NCBI GenBank assembly: GCA_964196565.1
Contig: CAXMUH010000012.1
Span: 1 to 37,192, forward strand
Direction: 5' to 3'
DNA: 37,192 bases
Origin: 2-12-FULL-42-15 sp964196565
GTDB taxonomy: Bacteria; Pseudomonadota; Gammaproteobacteria; Coxiellales; Coxiellaceae
The position numbers were made by a program, and so were the translations under genes. The notes beneath the pieces were generated by a model. The model did no database searches. It saw only the letters and a list, made by a program, of their open reading frames with translations, and was not told the DNA's origin. This document shows positions 15,734 through 24,152 of this stretch, piece after piece. Position 1 is the first letter of the stretch. Each line of letters starts with the position of its first letter.

Positions 15734-15786
15734 CTGACGGATTTAATAGCCGATAACCACCAAAATAGCGGCCAAATTCGTACTGA

Positions 15787-15819
15787 TTTAAGAGTTTGTT
15801 AATACTGGAGCGATATAAT
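15787..15819 (+). promoter_or_regulatory. PmrA-type box and -10 for the OTU protease gene
   Basis: TTTAAGagtttGTTAAT (15787-15803) fits YTTAAK-N5-YTTAAK in 11 of 12 defined positions. Exactly ten bases later stands a consensus TATAAT (15814-15819). Confidence 0.65.
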
Positions 15820-15864
15820 GAGGCTTGAGTAGAAACACTAATTTTTAGGATTTAAGAGAATAAG

Positions 15865-17571
15865 ATGGCAGTACAGGTATTAAATAGCGTTGATGGCTCA
15901 ATCCCAAGCATAGCTGGCAAAACCTTCTATGCCGGACCGGCGATGGCTTTGGAATGGGAGAGAGTTAATGTACCAGAAGCTGGAGAAATTAAAGACGCAG
16001 AAGGTGAACTAACCACTGCAGAGACAGCTGCAAAAAAAACTGGAGCATATCCAACAAAACTCGTAAAAGCTAAATCTCATCTTGCACAACTACTAAAAGA
16101 ACAAAATGAAAAGCCAAAGATCAATGACGAGCTAGACGCACTAGACCTGGATGATAATAGCACCGGAACCAAAATTGCAGCAGTGCGTGACGTTAGCAGC
16201 GACGGCAACTGCGGCTATTACGCGATTATGTATGGGTACCTTGAGCGGGCGGCTTTATTAGTCGGCACAGGAGATGACGAAGAAAAAGACGAAGGAGAAG
16301 CAATACTTGAAAATATTGCGAATCAATATAAAAAAAATTACAGAGATTTTAGTAAATCGATTACGGGTATAGACAGAAACGAACTATGCACACCCGCCGA
16401 GTTTAAAGCATTTATTAATACTATAAAAGATGCCAAGACACAAAACGAAAGACTTGCTTTGCTAAACAAAGCCTTTAATTACCAAAGCAAAACTGGCACA
16501 CCAAATTTTGCGAAAAGTTGTGTTGCTTATTTGCGCCACCAGATGGTGGATGAAGTGGAAAAGATAAGAAAACGAGAAGAACAAAAACCGGGGAATTCAA
16601 GTGATCCAGTAAAAAATCAACAAGCAAAGCAAGAAACTAACGCTCAACTAGACAAAGCCATTACACAAATTAAAACCATGCCGGAATTTCTCAATGCCAA
16701 CCTTCTCCCCTTGGCTGCAAATGCTTTAAATACCCGTATTTATCTGGCAAGCCTTACTGATACTGGCATGAACAAGACCTGTGGTGGTACTAGAGGAGAT
16801 AAACGACCCCCAGAAATTGCACTACTTCATAAAGGCATTCACTTCCGTCAAGCTCGCCTGCAGTCAGTTCATAGCCTCATAACCGAAGATCATATTAACT
16901 CTACTTATACTGGCCTTGAACAAAACCCTCTTGCCTCAGATAGTGATGATGAAGATTCAAAAGCAGTAGACACGTCAGTCTCGTATAATACCGATGACAT
17001 CACCCCCACCGCAAAAGATTTCACAGCAGTTGCCGAAGCGACATTAACCCGGCAAGATGAAATCATCACAATCAACACCGGCATGGAACAAAAAGATTTC
17101 AAAGCAATCGCAAAAACTGTCCCGGGCTTTGAAGCCGACAAAGTCAAGGTAACAACCCAAGGCGAAAGCTGGGTCGCTACAGATCCCACAACCAAAAATA
17201 CCTTAACCCGAGAACGCATAAACGAACATAGTGGCAGCTACAGAGTCGAACTCTATCAAGAAAATGCCACAGTCAAACAATGCATAGAAAAAATAGCACA
17301 GGCGTATAAAAAAGAGTATGAAGCAAGAAAACAGCCTCTAACCACTCCAGTCGTACTTACCATTAATTCTGGCGAAGCAGATACAAAAACCTGGAGAAAC
17401 GTATTTGTAGATGCTGGTTTTACTAACTTAACCATTAATGGCGAAACAGTAGCAGTAAGTCGATTCCCAGATTCATTGTTTAGTTCAGAGAAGGTTGGCA
17501 GTCGACCGGGGGATGAGAAAGAGCAAGAGGGAGAATCATCATCTTACCACAAGAAACACGCATCGTTGTAG
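15865..17571 (+). CDS. OTU-like cysteine protease (candidate deubiquitinase effector)
   Basis: 568 residues, no signal peptide. DVSSDGNCGYYAIMYG (D113, C116) is the OTU catalytic Cys motif. About 210 residues on, ALLHKGIHFRQARL places H326 before an aromatic residue, as in OTU proteases, after strands like NARIYLASL. OTU enzymes cleave ubiquitin from proteins, and Legionella exports several (the Lot proteins). After the protease region come an acidic linker (LASDSDDEDSKAV) and a C-terminal domain of about 120 residues that may be related to one in the next gene. The ATG follows AAGAGAA. The promoter carries a PmrA-type box. Substrate and ubiquitin specificity cannot be read. Confidence 0.75.
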   Translation: MAVQVLNSVDGSIPSIAGKTFYAGPAMALEWERVNVPEAGEIKDAEGELTTAETAAKKTGAYPTKLVKAKSHLAQLLKEQNEKPKINDELDALDLDDNSTGTKIAAVRDVSSDGNCGYYAIMYGYLERAALLVGTGDDEEKDEGEAILENIANQYKKNYRDFSKSITGIDRNELCTPAEFKAFINTIKDAKTQNERLALLNKAFNYQSKTGTPNFAKSCVAYLRHQMVDEVEKIRKREEQKPGNSSDPVKNQQAKQETNAQLDKAITQIKTMPEFLNANLLPLAANALNTRIYLASLTDTGMNKTCGGTRGDKRPPEIALLHKGIHFRQARLQSVHSLITEDHINSTYTGLEQNPLASDSDDEDSKAVDTSVSYNTDDITPTAKDFTAVAEATLTRQDEIITINTGMEQKDFKAIAKTVPGFEADKVKVTTQGESWVATDPTTKNTLTRERINEHSGSYRVELYQENATVKQCIEKIAQAYKKEYEARKQPLTTPVVLTINSGEADTKTWRNVFVDAGFTNLTINGETVAVSRFPDSLFSSEKVGSRPGDEKEQEGESSSYHKKHASL

Positions 17572-17607
17572 ACAACAGTACCCGAATTACAAATAGAGAG
17601 TAATAAA

Positions 17608-18630
17608 ATGTCACGAAGACCACACAGCAACAAACGCCAGCAACAAAGACCACAATTTGTCAGACGGCAGGCAGCTCCATCGTTACAAGATATGTCGGCA
17701 GATAAACTATCGAACCTGCTGCGTCAAGCAAAAGAACTCCGAACTAAGTTGCCTAGGGGCTTTGAGAAATTGCCTCGATCTTTACGTGACACTAGCAATA
17801 AGAACACTCAGCAAATAAAAGTTAGAAATTTATTCCTTAATGGTCGATTTCCAGAACTAAAACAATACCTGATAACTTGCGAACTTCTAAAAAATCGTAG
17901 AGGGCCAACAATTCAGTTTGGAAAAGCTGTTCATAGTAAGCGAGACGACAATAAAAAAGATTTTAAAACATTGCTGATTGAGCAAATCCAAGCAATAGAA
18001 GCTCAACTCCAAGCAAAGCAAGGAAAAAAAGCAGCTCCAGACAGCCCCAAAAAAACAACTGTAGAAGATTCAACTGCAAAAACCAGCGCAACAACCTCGG
18101 TCCAACTCTGGGAGGATAAAGGTGAGTTTGAAAAATTTATCAATGCAATGCTGCAACATGCAAGCCCAGCTCCTAGTGGTAATGATAGCGGAAGTGAAAG
18201 TGGCGATGAATCTGGATCAGAAGAAAAAGAAGGAAAAGGGCTATCAACACGGGTAGCCGTCGCTGAAGAAAACAATACCTACACAGCAATAATACCAGAC
18301 TCTAACGACAAAATTACCTACAACACAACCAATAACGTAATTACCGCCGAAGGCCGTGACCCCATGCAACTGGTATTTAATGTATTTATAGCGTATGCCA
18401 AGGAGCACCCCGAAGAAAGAGTCACTTGGAAATTTGTAGATGGCGGGCGAACAGCAAAGGAAATCGCTGCACTTAAAGATCAATACCTGGGTGGCCGTGA
18501 CAACTTAAAAGCTCGAATTCGCTTTGTGGGCGAGCAGCCGCTCTCTCCCAGAAATCCTGGGATATTTGGTCACGGGAACTCCCCAGAACCCCGCCCATTG
18601 CCTCACCCGATCATTCTCAGCAGCCAGTAA
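17608..18630 (+). CDS. Effector-like protein of unknown function, partner of the OTU gene
   Basis: 340 residues, hydrophilic, no signal peptide. The first 110 residues are basic (RPHSNKRQQQRPQFVRRQ, with an SNLLRQAKELRTKL helix). An Asp/Ser/Gly/Glu-rich spacer (GNDSGSESGDESGSEEKEG) follows near residue 195, then a domain of about 100 residues (AVAEENNTYTAIIPDSNDKI, FNVFIAYAKEHPEERVTWKFVDGG). That last domain resembles the C-terminal domain of the OTU gene in layout (helix, strand, helix, strand, GE). It starts 36 bases after that gene with GAGAG before the ATG, so both share the PmrA-type promoter. I recognise no family. Confidence 0.65.
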   Translation: MSRRPHSNKRQQQRPQFVRRQAAPSLQDMSADKLSNLLRQAKELRTKLPRGFEKLPRSLRDTSNKNTQQIKVRNLFLNGRFPELKQYLITCELLKNRRGPTIQFGKAVHSKRDDNKKDFKTLLIEQIQAIEAQLQAKQGKKAAPDSPKKTTVEDSTAKTSATTSVQLWEDKGEFEKFINAMLQHASPAPSGNDSGSESGDESGSEEKEGKGLSTRVAVAEENNTYTAIIPDSNDKITYNTTNNVITAEGRDPMQLVFNVFIAYAKEHPEERVTWKFVDGGRTAKEIAALKDQYLGGRDNLKARIRFVGEQPLSPRNPGIFGHGNSPEPRPLPHPIILSSQ

Positions 18631-18636
18631 CGTAGC

Positions 18637-18970
18637 GTGTAGCCTGGACGACTTGTCGGCCAGGAATATTGCGCAAAGCGCAATGAAAAAAATAATTTGA
18701 ATCATGCTGCGCATGATGCTTCCCGGCCGCATGACCTAAAGGTCATTTTGTCCGGGCTACATCAAAACCATACCAGGTTATTTTATATTTCCCCGGCCGG
18801 CACACCAAATCTAATTTCGGCACCCGTAGCCTGGACGACTTGTCGGCCAGGTTATAATATTTTCCCGGCCGCATGACCTAAAGGTCATTTTGTCCGGGCT
18901 ACATCAAAACCATACCAGGTTATTTTATATTTCCCCGGCCTCGCAATCTACGATTGCTTGTCCGGGCTAC
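18637..18970. repeat. REP cluster (family A) upstream of the RAYT gene
   Basis: Units at 18637-18665, 18722-18760, 18825-18851, 18864-18902 and 18934-18970. Two arm types alternate: cgtagcctggacgacttg and its hairpin partner cccggccgcatgacc ... tccgggctac. Spacers such as catcaaaaccataccagg are repeated too. It fills the gap between the effector-like gene at 17608 and the transposase. Nothing else is seen here. Confidence 0.85.
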
Positions 18971-19047
18971 CCTTTCTCCCAACCCCGGTATTGCGACGCA
19001 CCATACACTCTATAAAATTACTTTTTTAATAATAAAAGGTTATTATT

Positions 19048-19551
19048 ATGGTGAATTACCGACGCGCTCGAACTCCTGGTGGACAATACTTTTTTACCGT
19101 TGTCACTTTTGATCGCAAACCAATTCTATGTCATGAAAAATACATTATCGCTTTACGCCAATCTTTCTACCAGGTTATAAAAAAATACCCTTTTAAAATA
19201 GATGGTATTGTTATCCTACCCGATCACTTACATACAATATGGTCTATGGAAGATGATAATTTTTCACTTCGGTGGGAATTAATTAAAAAGAAATTCACTC
19301 AAATAATTTCAAGCTCCGAACACAAATCTCGATTATGGCAACCACGCTTTTGGGAACACGTTATTCGTGATGATCGGGATTTTAAAACCCATATTGAATA
19401 TATTCATTTTAATCCAGTAAAACATAGATTGGTTAATTCACCCAAAGATTGGAAATACAGCAGTTTTCACCAATATGTTAAACGTGGAATTTACACATCC
19501 GATTGGGGAGATCAGATAAATTCTACAGGTGATGATATGGGGGAACCATAA
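19048..19551 (+). CDS. REP-associated tyrosine transposase (RAYT, Y1/HUH family)
   Basis: 167 residues. YRRARTPGGQYFFTVVTFDRKPIL opens as in RAYTs. VILPDHLHTIW gives the HUH-type metal-binding pair (H60, H62). HIEYIHFNPVKH carries the catalytic Tyr118 of the Y1 transposases. RAYTs are single-copy relatives of IS200/IS605 transposases that cut and join at REP palindromes and are thought to spread them. The gene looks intact, with AAAAGG before the ATG. REP units stand on both sides and at least two more sites of the window carry them. Confidence 0.92.
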   Translation: MVNYRRARTPGGQYFFTVVTFDRKPILCHEKYIIALRQSFYQVIKKYPFKIDGIVILPDHLHTIWSMEDDNFSLRWELIKKKFTQIISSSEHKSRLWQPRFWEHVIRDDRDFKTHIEYIHFNPVKHRLVNSPKDWKYSSFHQYVKRGIYTSDWGDQINSTGDDMGEP

Positions 19552-19568
19552 TTTTTAATTTCGGCACC

Positions 19569-19900
19569 CGTAGCCTGGACGACTTGTCGGCCAGGTTATC
19601 ATATTTTCCCGGCCGCATGACCTAAAGGTCATTTTGTCCGGGCTACATCAAAGCCAGACTAAGTTATTTTATATTTCCCGGCCGCATGACCTAAAGGTCA
19701 TTTTGTCCGGGCTACATCAAAGCCAGACCAAGTTATTTTATATTTCCCGGCCGCATGACCTAAAGGTCTTTTTGTCCGGGCTACATCAAAGCCAGACCAA
19801 GTTATTTTATATTTCCCGGCCGCATGACCTAAAGGTCATTTTGTCCGGGCTACATCAAAGCCAGGCCAGGTTATCAGATTTTCCAGACCGGCAGATCTAC
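19569..19900. repeat. REP cluster (family A) with four tandem 69-bp units
   Basis: One arm at 19569-19595, then four tandem units whose cccggccgcatgacc arms start at 19608, 19677, 19746 and 19815, an exact 69-base period. Each contains the hairpin arm pair cccggccgc / tccgggctac around the inner palindrome gacctaaaggtc (one unit reads ggtctt). The spacing is constant and the whole unit is repeated, so this is not a CRISPR array. It lies between the transposase and the convergent RND gene. Confidence 0.9.
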
Positions 19901-19907
19901 ATCAAAA

Positions 19908-22900
19908 TTAAGCTTCAGGTTTGGCTTCAACTTTCTTGGCAATTAACGAGTAAAACGTCGGCACCACAAATAAAGTCAAACAGGTGCCCAGCGCCATGCC
20001 GCCAATAATCACCCAGCCGATTTCACGGCGGGCGATGGAACCAGCACCATGGGATAATACTAATGGCAGCGCACCAAAGATCATCGCACTGGCAGTCATT
20101 AAAATCGGCCGCAGTCGAATGCTCGCTCCTTCGATCGCCGCATCAAATCTCGACAAGCCGCTTCTTTGCCTGATATTAGCAAAATCCACAATCAAAATGC
20201 CATGTTTACTAATCAAACCCACCAACATTAACAAGCCCACTTTGGTATAAATATTCAAAGCACTTCCGGTTAAATACATTACATATAAAGCACCGGTAAT
20301 CGCTAACGGTACACTTAACATCACAATCAATGGATCACGAAAACTATTAAAATGCGCGGCCAATAATAAATAAATCAACGCCAATGCAAAAACAAACGCA
20401 TGGAATAACGCACCTTGTGAATGAACGTATTGGCGTGTTTGACCAATAAAATCATAATTAAATTTTTCTGGCATATGCGTGTTAACATAACCTTCTAAAA
20501 AATTCAGCACCTGCCCCATGGTATAACCATTAGCTATACTCGCCTTTAATGTCGCTGAATGTACCTGTTGAAATTCATCTAAACTTTCTGGCATGACATT
20601 TTTGGTAATTTTCACCACATTTGACAGCGGCACCAAATCACCGGCAATGGTTTTCACATACATCATATTAATACTATCGGGCATCAGTCGATATTTGCGA
20701 AATACTTGCGGAATGACTTCATAACTATAACCAAAAGTGCCAAAACGATTTAACGTCGGTTCTCCCAGCATAATCGTTAATGTATTGGAAATTTCACTGA
20801 CTGGAACGCCGAGTTCAGCCGCCTTATCGCGATTAATTAACACATTAATATTGACTTTATCCATACGAAAATCAGTGTTCGGGTCCGAAAGTCCTGGATA
20901 TTTTTGAGCGACCGCTATAAGACGCTGCATTTGCTCATTGAGCTCACTGTAAGGCGCAATACTTTTTAACACGAACTTCAATGGTTGCCCCGGAAGCGCG
21001 CCTGGAATCGGTGGCATTTTAACTGCGATGGATAATAAGCCAGGAATTTTATCCATTTCATGCCGCACTGTCTTTATCACTTGGTCTTCGGAACGTTTAC
21101 GTTCATTTCTAGGCTTTAACAATACCCAGGAATTCGCCACATTGGTACCAAATAATGGAATGGCATTGAGTAAACCATACGCTTGATGTTCTGGAAGATC
21201 GCCATAGATTTTGTTAAAAGACGGTGAATACTTCATCATATAATCTAAATTTGCGTCCCCTGGTGCGATGCCAAGACCAATAATAACTCCTTCGTTTTCT
21301 GTTGGTGCCAATTGTCCCGGCGCCGATTCATATAACTCTAAACCACCTAATAATAATAATATATAAACCGTAAATACTAGCCAACGCATGCTCATTACTT
21401 CAGATAAAAGTCGCTTGTACATTCCTCTAAATTTATCAAAAACACGATCCATCCTGGCCGTTAATGATTTCTCACTAAATTTTGAAGGGATCAACTTGGT
21501 ACACATCATCGGAGAAACATACAAAGCTAAAATCCCTGAAATAATCACCACCAAAGACATGGTAAAGGCAAACGGTTTAAATAGAGCGCCTGGCACACCG
21601 GGCACAAAACCAATGGGGGTAAAAACAATGGCCACCGACAAAGTCATAGTGATAATTGCAAAACGCAACTCATAAACCCCATCGACTGCAGATTGAAAAC
21701 GTGAAAATCCAAGCTCCATATGTCGATGAATATTTTCAACCACCACAATGGAATCATCGACCACCAAACCAATCGCAATCACCCATGCCAGCAACGTTAA
21801 GGTATTGATACTGTAATGCAACACCGACATTAACGCCGCAGCACCTAAAATAGATAGAGGAATCGTCACCATCGGCACCACAATGCTGCGCAATGAACCG
21901 AGAAAAAGAAACACCACCAGAAATACAAAAAGACCCGCTTCAGCAATCGTTAAATACACGTCCTGAATTGATGCTTTAGCAAATTGCGTCACATTCCAAA
22001 CCAGCTTTAATTGCAGCCCCGGAGGCAGTAAAGGTTGTATATCATGCAGTGAGGCTACAACCCGTTTCGCTGTATCCAGTGAGTTAGCTTGGTCCGTGGT
22101 CAATACGCCAATCATTACACCCGGCTTGCCATTTGCAAATGCATTCGTTAAATAATTCATTGAACCCATCCGAGCATCACCAATATCTTTAATTTTTATA
22201 TAAGCCCCATCGCTCGATTTAACAATGATGTTATTAAATTCTTTTGCTGAAGATAAATTGGTGCCGGCAGTTACATCGAGCCTCGCATACGGGGTATTTA
22301 ATGTGCCTGATGTCGAGCGCATGTTATGCGATAATAATGCATTCACCACGTCAGATGCGGATATTCTCATCGCCGCCATTTTAATCGGATCTAACCAAAT
22401 CCGCATCGCGAATTCACGCCCGCCAAACAATTGTAAATTGGCCACGCCTTTTATCGCTTCAAATCTGGGTGCCACAACATGTGATATATACTCTGACATT
22501 TGTTCCATGCTAAGCTTCGTGCTCAAGGTACTGATATATAAAATGGCACCAGTTGCTGCTTGATTGGGATTTACTTTTTTAACGATTGGGCTATTAATGT
22601 GTTTGGGTAATTTCCAATTAATACTGGCTATTCGTGCATTAATCTGTGGCAATAGTTTATCGATATCAACACCCAAAAAGAATTTCAGCGTGATTTCACT
22701 TTGATTTGGAATGTTTTTGGAGCTAATATAATCCAAATGTTCCAACCCACTTAAGGCTTCTTGCATAGGAATCGTTACAAAGCCTTCCATGGTTTTAGGA
22801 TCAGCGCCAGGAAAAACCGTTGTAATCACAACTTTGTACGATGGCAATAACGGATATTGCCGAACAGGTAAAGTTAAATAAGAAGTAATGCCCAATAATA

Positions 22901-22964
22901 CAATTAACAAACACAGCGTAATTGCCAATACTGGCCTTTGAATAAATAGTTTAAGCCCCATCAT
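19908..22964 (-). CDS. RND efflux transporter, inner membrane pump
   Basis: 1018 residues, the usual length of HAE/MexB-like pumps. MMGLKLFIQRPVLAITL begins helix 1. The first periplasmic half runs to about residue 330. The helix 4 region reads IGLVVDDSIVVVENIHRHME with the paired Asp used for proton transport. A second periplasmic half follows and the C-terminal helices end in GTCLTLFVVPTFYSLI. It exports drugs, detergents or lipids from the periplasm together with the fusion protein encoded just upstream, whose stop overlaps its start by 14 bases. No outer membrane TolC partner is in the window. The substrate is unknown. Confidence 0.92.
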   Translation of the reverse strand: MMGLKLFIQRPVLAITLCLLIVLLGITSYLTLPVRQYPLLPSYKVVITTVFPGADPKTMEGFVTIPMQEALSGLEHLDYISSKNIPNQSEITLKFFLGVDIDKLLPQINARIASINWKLPKHINSPIVKKVNPNQAATGAILYISTLSTKLSMEQMSEYISHVVAPRFEAIKGVANLQLFGGREFAMRIWLDPIKMAAMRISASDVVNALLSHNMRSTSGTLNTPYARLDVTAGTNLSSAKEFNNIIVKSSDGAYIKIKDIGDARMGSMNYLTNAFANGKPGVMIGVLTTDQANSLDTAKRVVASLHDIQPLLPPGLQLKLVWNVTQFAKASIQDVYLTIAEAGLFVFLVVFLFLGSLRSIVVPMVTIPLSILGAAALMSVLHYSINTLTLLAWVIAIGLVVDDSIVVVENIHRHMELGFSRFQSAVDGVYELRFAIITMTLSVAIVFTPIGFVPGVPGALFKPFAFTMSLVVIISGILALYVSPMMCTKLIPSKFSEKSLTARMDRVFDKFRGMYKRLLSEVMSMRWLVFTVYILLLLGGLELYESAPGQLAPTENEGVIIGLGIAPGDANLDYMMKYSPSFNKIYGDLPEHQAYGLLNAIPLFGTNVANSWVLLKPRNERKRSEDQVIKTVRHEMDKIPGLLSIAVKMPPIPGALPGQPLKFVLKSIAPYSELNEQMQRLIAVAQKYPGLSDPNTDFRMDKVNINVLINRDKAAELGVPVSEISNTLTIMLGEPTLNRFGTFGYSYEVIPQVFRKYRLMPDSINMMYVKTIAGDLVPLSNVVKITKNVMPESLDEFQQVHSATLKASIANGYTMGQVLNFLEGYVNTHMPEKFNYDFIGQTRQYVHSQGALFHAFVFALALIYLLLAAHFNSFRDPLIVMLSVPLAITGALYVMYLTGSALNIYTKVGLLMLVGLISKHGILIVDFANIRQRSGLSRFDAAIEGASIRLRPILMTASAMIFGALPLVLSHGAGSIARREIGWVIIGGMALGTCLTLFVVPTFYSLIAKKVEAKPEA

Positions 22965-24039
22965 AATTATGTTCTTTTAATTTAACGGTAAGTGCGCCTT
23001 TATCGGTGACTTTAACGTTTTTTTGAATTTTTAACTGGCCGGCACTGACTACAACATCACCGACTTTTAAACCTTCTATAATAGCTACTTGATCTTTGCG
23101 CTGATTCCCAAGTTTTACAAAAACCTTTTTCGCATATTGGTTTTCTATTCGATAAACATAGGCGCCATGTAAAGACTGCACCACTGCAGTTTGTGGTACC
23201 ACAATTGCTGTACGTCGCGTATCTAAAAGCACCATTACATCAGCAAACATCCCGGGCAATAATTCTTTTGATTCAATGCTAGCGCGCACGTCTAACATTC
23301 GCGTTTTATGATTTATCAATGGGTTTATCGCATAAACATTTCCATAATAAATATGATCACCATTTTCCCCAGTTTTAATTAACACTGGCGTATTGATTTT
23401 GATGCGTTTGAAATATTTTTGTGGAATTGCAAAATCGACTCGTAAATGATCGGAGGCTTGAAACGTCGCCAAGGAATCTCCCATCAACACATAATCATTC
23501 ACATTAATTTTATTGAGGCCAATAACACCATCAAATGGCGCGTAGATATTAGTCAGCGTCAATCGTGCCTCAATCGCTTTCACCCTGGATTTAGCTAATA
23601 CCAAGTTAGATTGCGCTTGAATATAACGCTCTTCGGAAACAGCTTTTTCGGCATACAGCTGCTTCATCCGTGTATACATAAAGGTGCTGATTTCAATTCG
23701 CGATTTCGCTTCGTTTAACTCAGCTTCAAGCACATCAGGATAAATAACATACAGAACTGTGCCTTTTTTAACATATAATCCTGCTGGTACCAGAATTTTA
23801 ACCACGCGGCCAGTCACTTGAGCACGCAAAGTCACGCCAACTTTTGAGGATATCGTGCCTACAGAGCCTACCATTACTGGCCATGGAACTTGTTTGGCTT
23901 TGGCGAAAGCGACGACAGTGGCTTTGGCGGGTGGTTTGATCAGAGCTAAGGTGTTTTGGTGATGTTTGAGTAAATAAAAGCCAACCACAATGGCTGCTAT
24001 GATTAAAACTGCAAATATTATGCCAAATTTAGAGCGCAT
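22951..24039 (-). CDS. RND pump membrane fusion protein
   Basis: 362 residues. An N-terminal membrane anchor (FGIIFAVLIIAAIVVGFYLL), then a lipoyl-like half (GTVLYVIYPDVLEAEL), a coiled-coil hairpin (about residues 110-160), the second lipoyl half (IYAPFDGVIGLNKINVNDYVLMGD) and a beta-barrel region (LPGMFADVMVLLDTRRTAIVVPQTAVV). This is the HlyD/AcrA-like adaptor that links the inner membrane pump to an outer membrane channel. It is the first gene of a two-gene operon with the pump. Confidence 0.92.
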   Translation of the reverse strand: MRSKFGIIFAVLIIAAIVVGFYLLKHHQNTLALIKPPAKATVVAFAKAKQVPWPVMVGSVGTISSKVGVTLRAQVTGRVVKILVPAGLYVKKGTVLYVIYPDVLEAELNEAKSRIEISTFMYTRMKQLYAEKAVSEERYIQAQSNLVLAKSRVKAIEARLTLTNIYAPFDGVIGLNKINVNDYVLMGDSLATFQASDHLRVDFAIPQKYFKRIKINTPVLIKTGENGDHIYYGNVYAINPLINHKTRMLDVRASIESKELLPGMFADVMVLLDTRRTAIVVPQTAVVQSLHGAYVYRIENQYAKKVFVKLGNQRKDQVAIIEGLKVGDVVVSAGQLKIQKNVKVTDKGALTVKLKEHNYDGA

Positions 24040-24112
24040 GACAGTCCTTTGCCTAACCTCAAAGTATCATTATATCATATAGATGGTTTAAAAATAGCGC
24101 TTTTGATAAGTG

Positions 24113-24145
24113 TTTAATATTGCACTAATCCTTGTTGGGTATAAT
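24113..24145 (+). promoter_or_regulatory. PmrA-like box and consensus -10 for the Ulp1-like gene
   Basis: TTTAATattgcACTAAT (24113-24129) has a perfect first half-site and a degenerate second one. Exactly ten bases later comes TATAAT (24140-24145). Transcription should begin near 24152, next to the ATG at 24153. Confidence 0.55.
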
Positions 24146-24152
24146 AGTTAAT

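Noticed and set aside
19608..19880. Regular repeats that could suggest a CRISPR array
   Set aside because: The whole 69-base unit including the spacer part is repeated, so there are no unique spacers, and no cas gene is nearby.
19634..20008. A 124-codon open frame with a repeated peptide
   Set aside because: The repeated peptide is just translation of the tandem 69-bp REP units and the frame then runs antisense into the RND pump gene.
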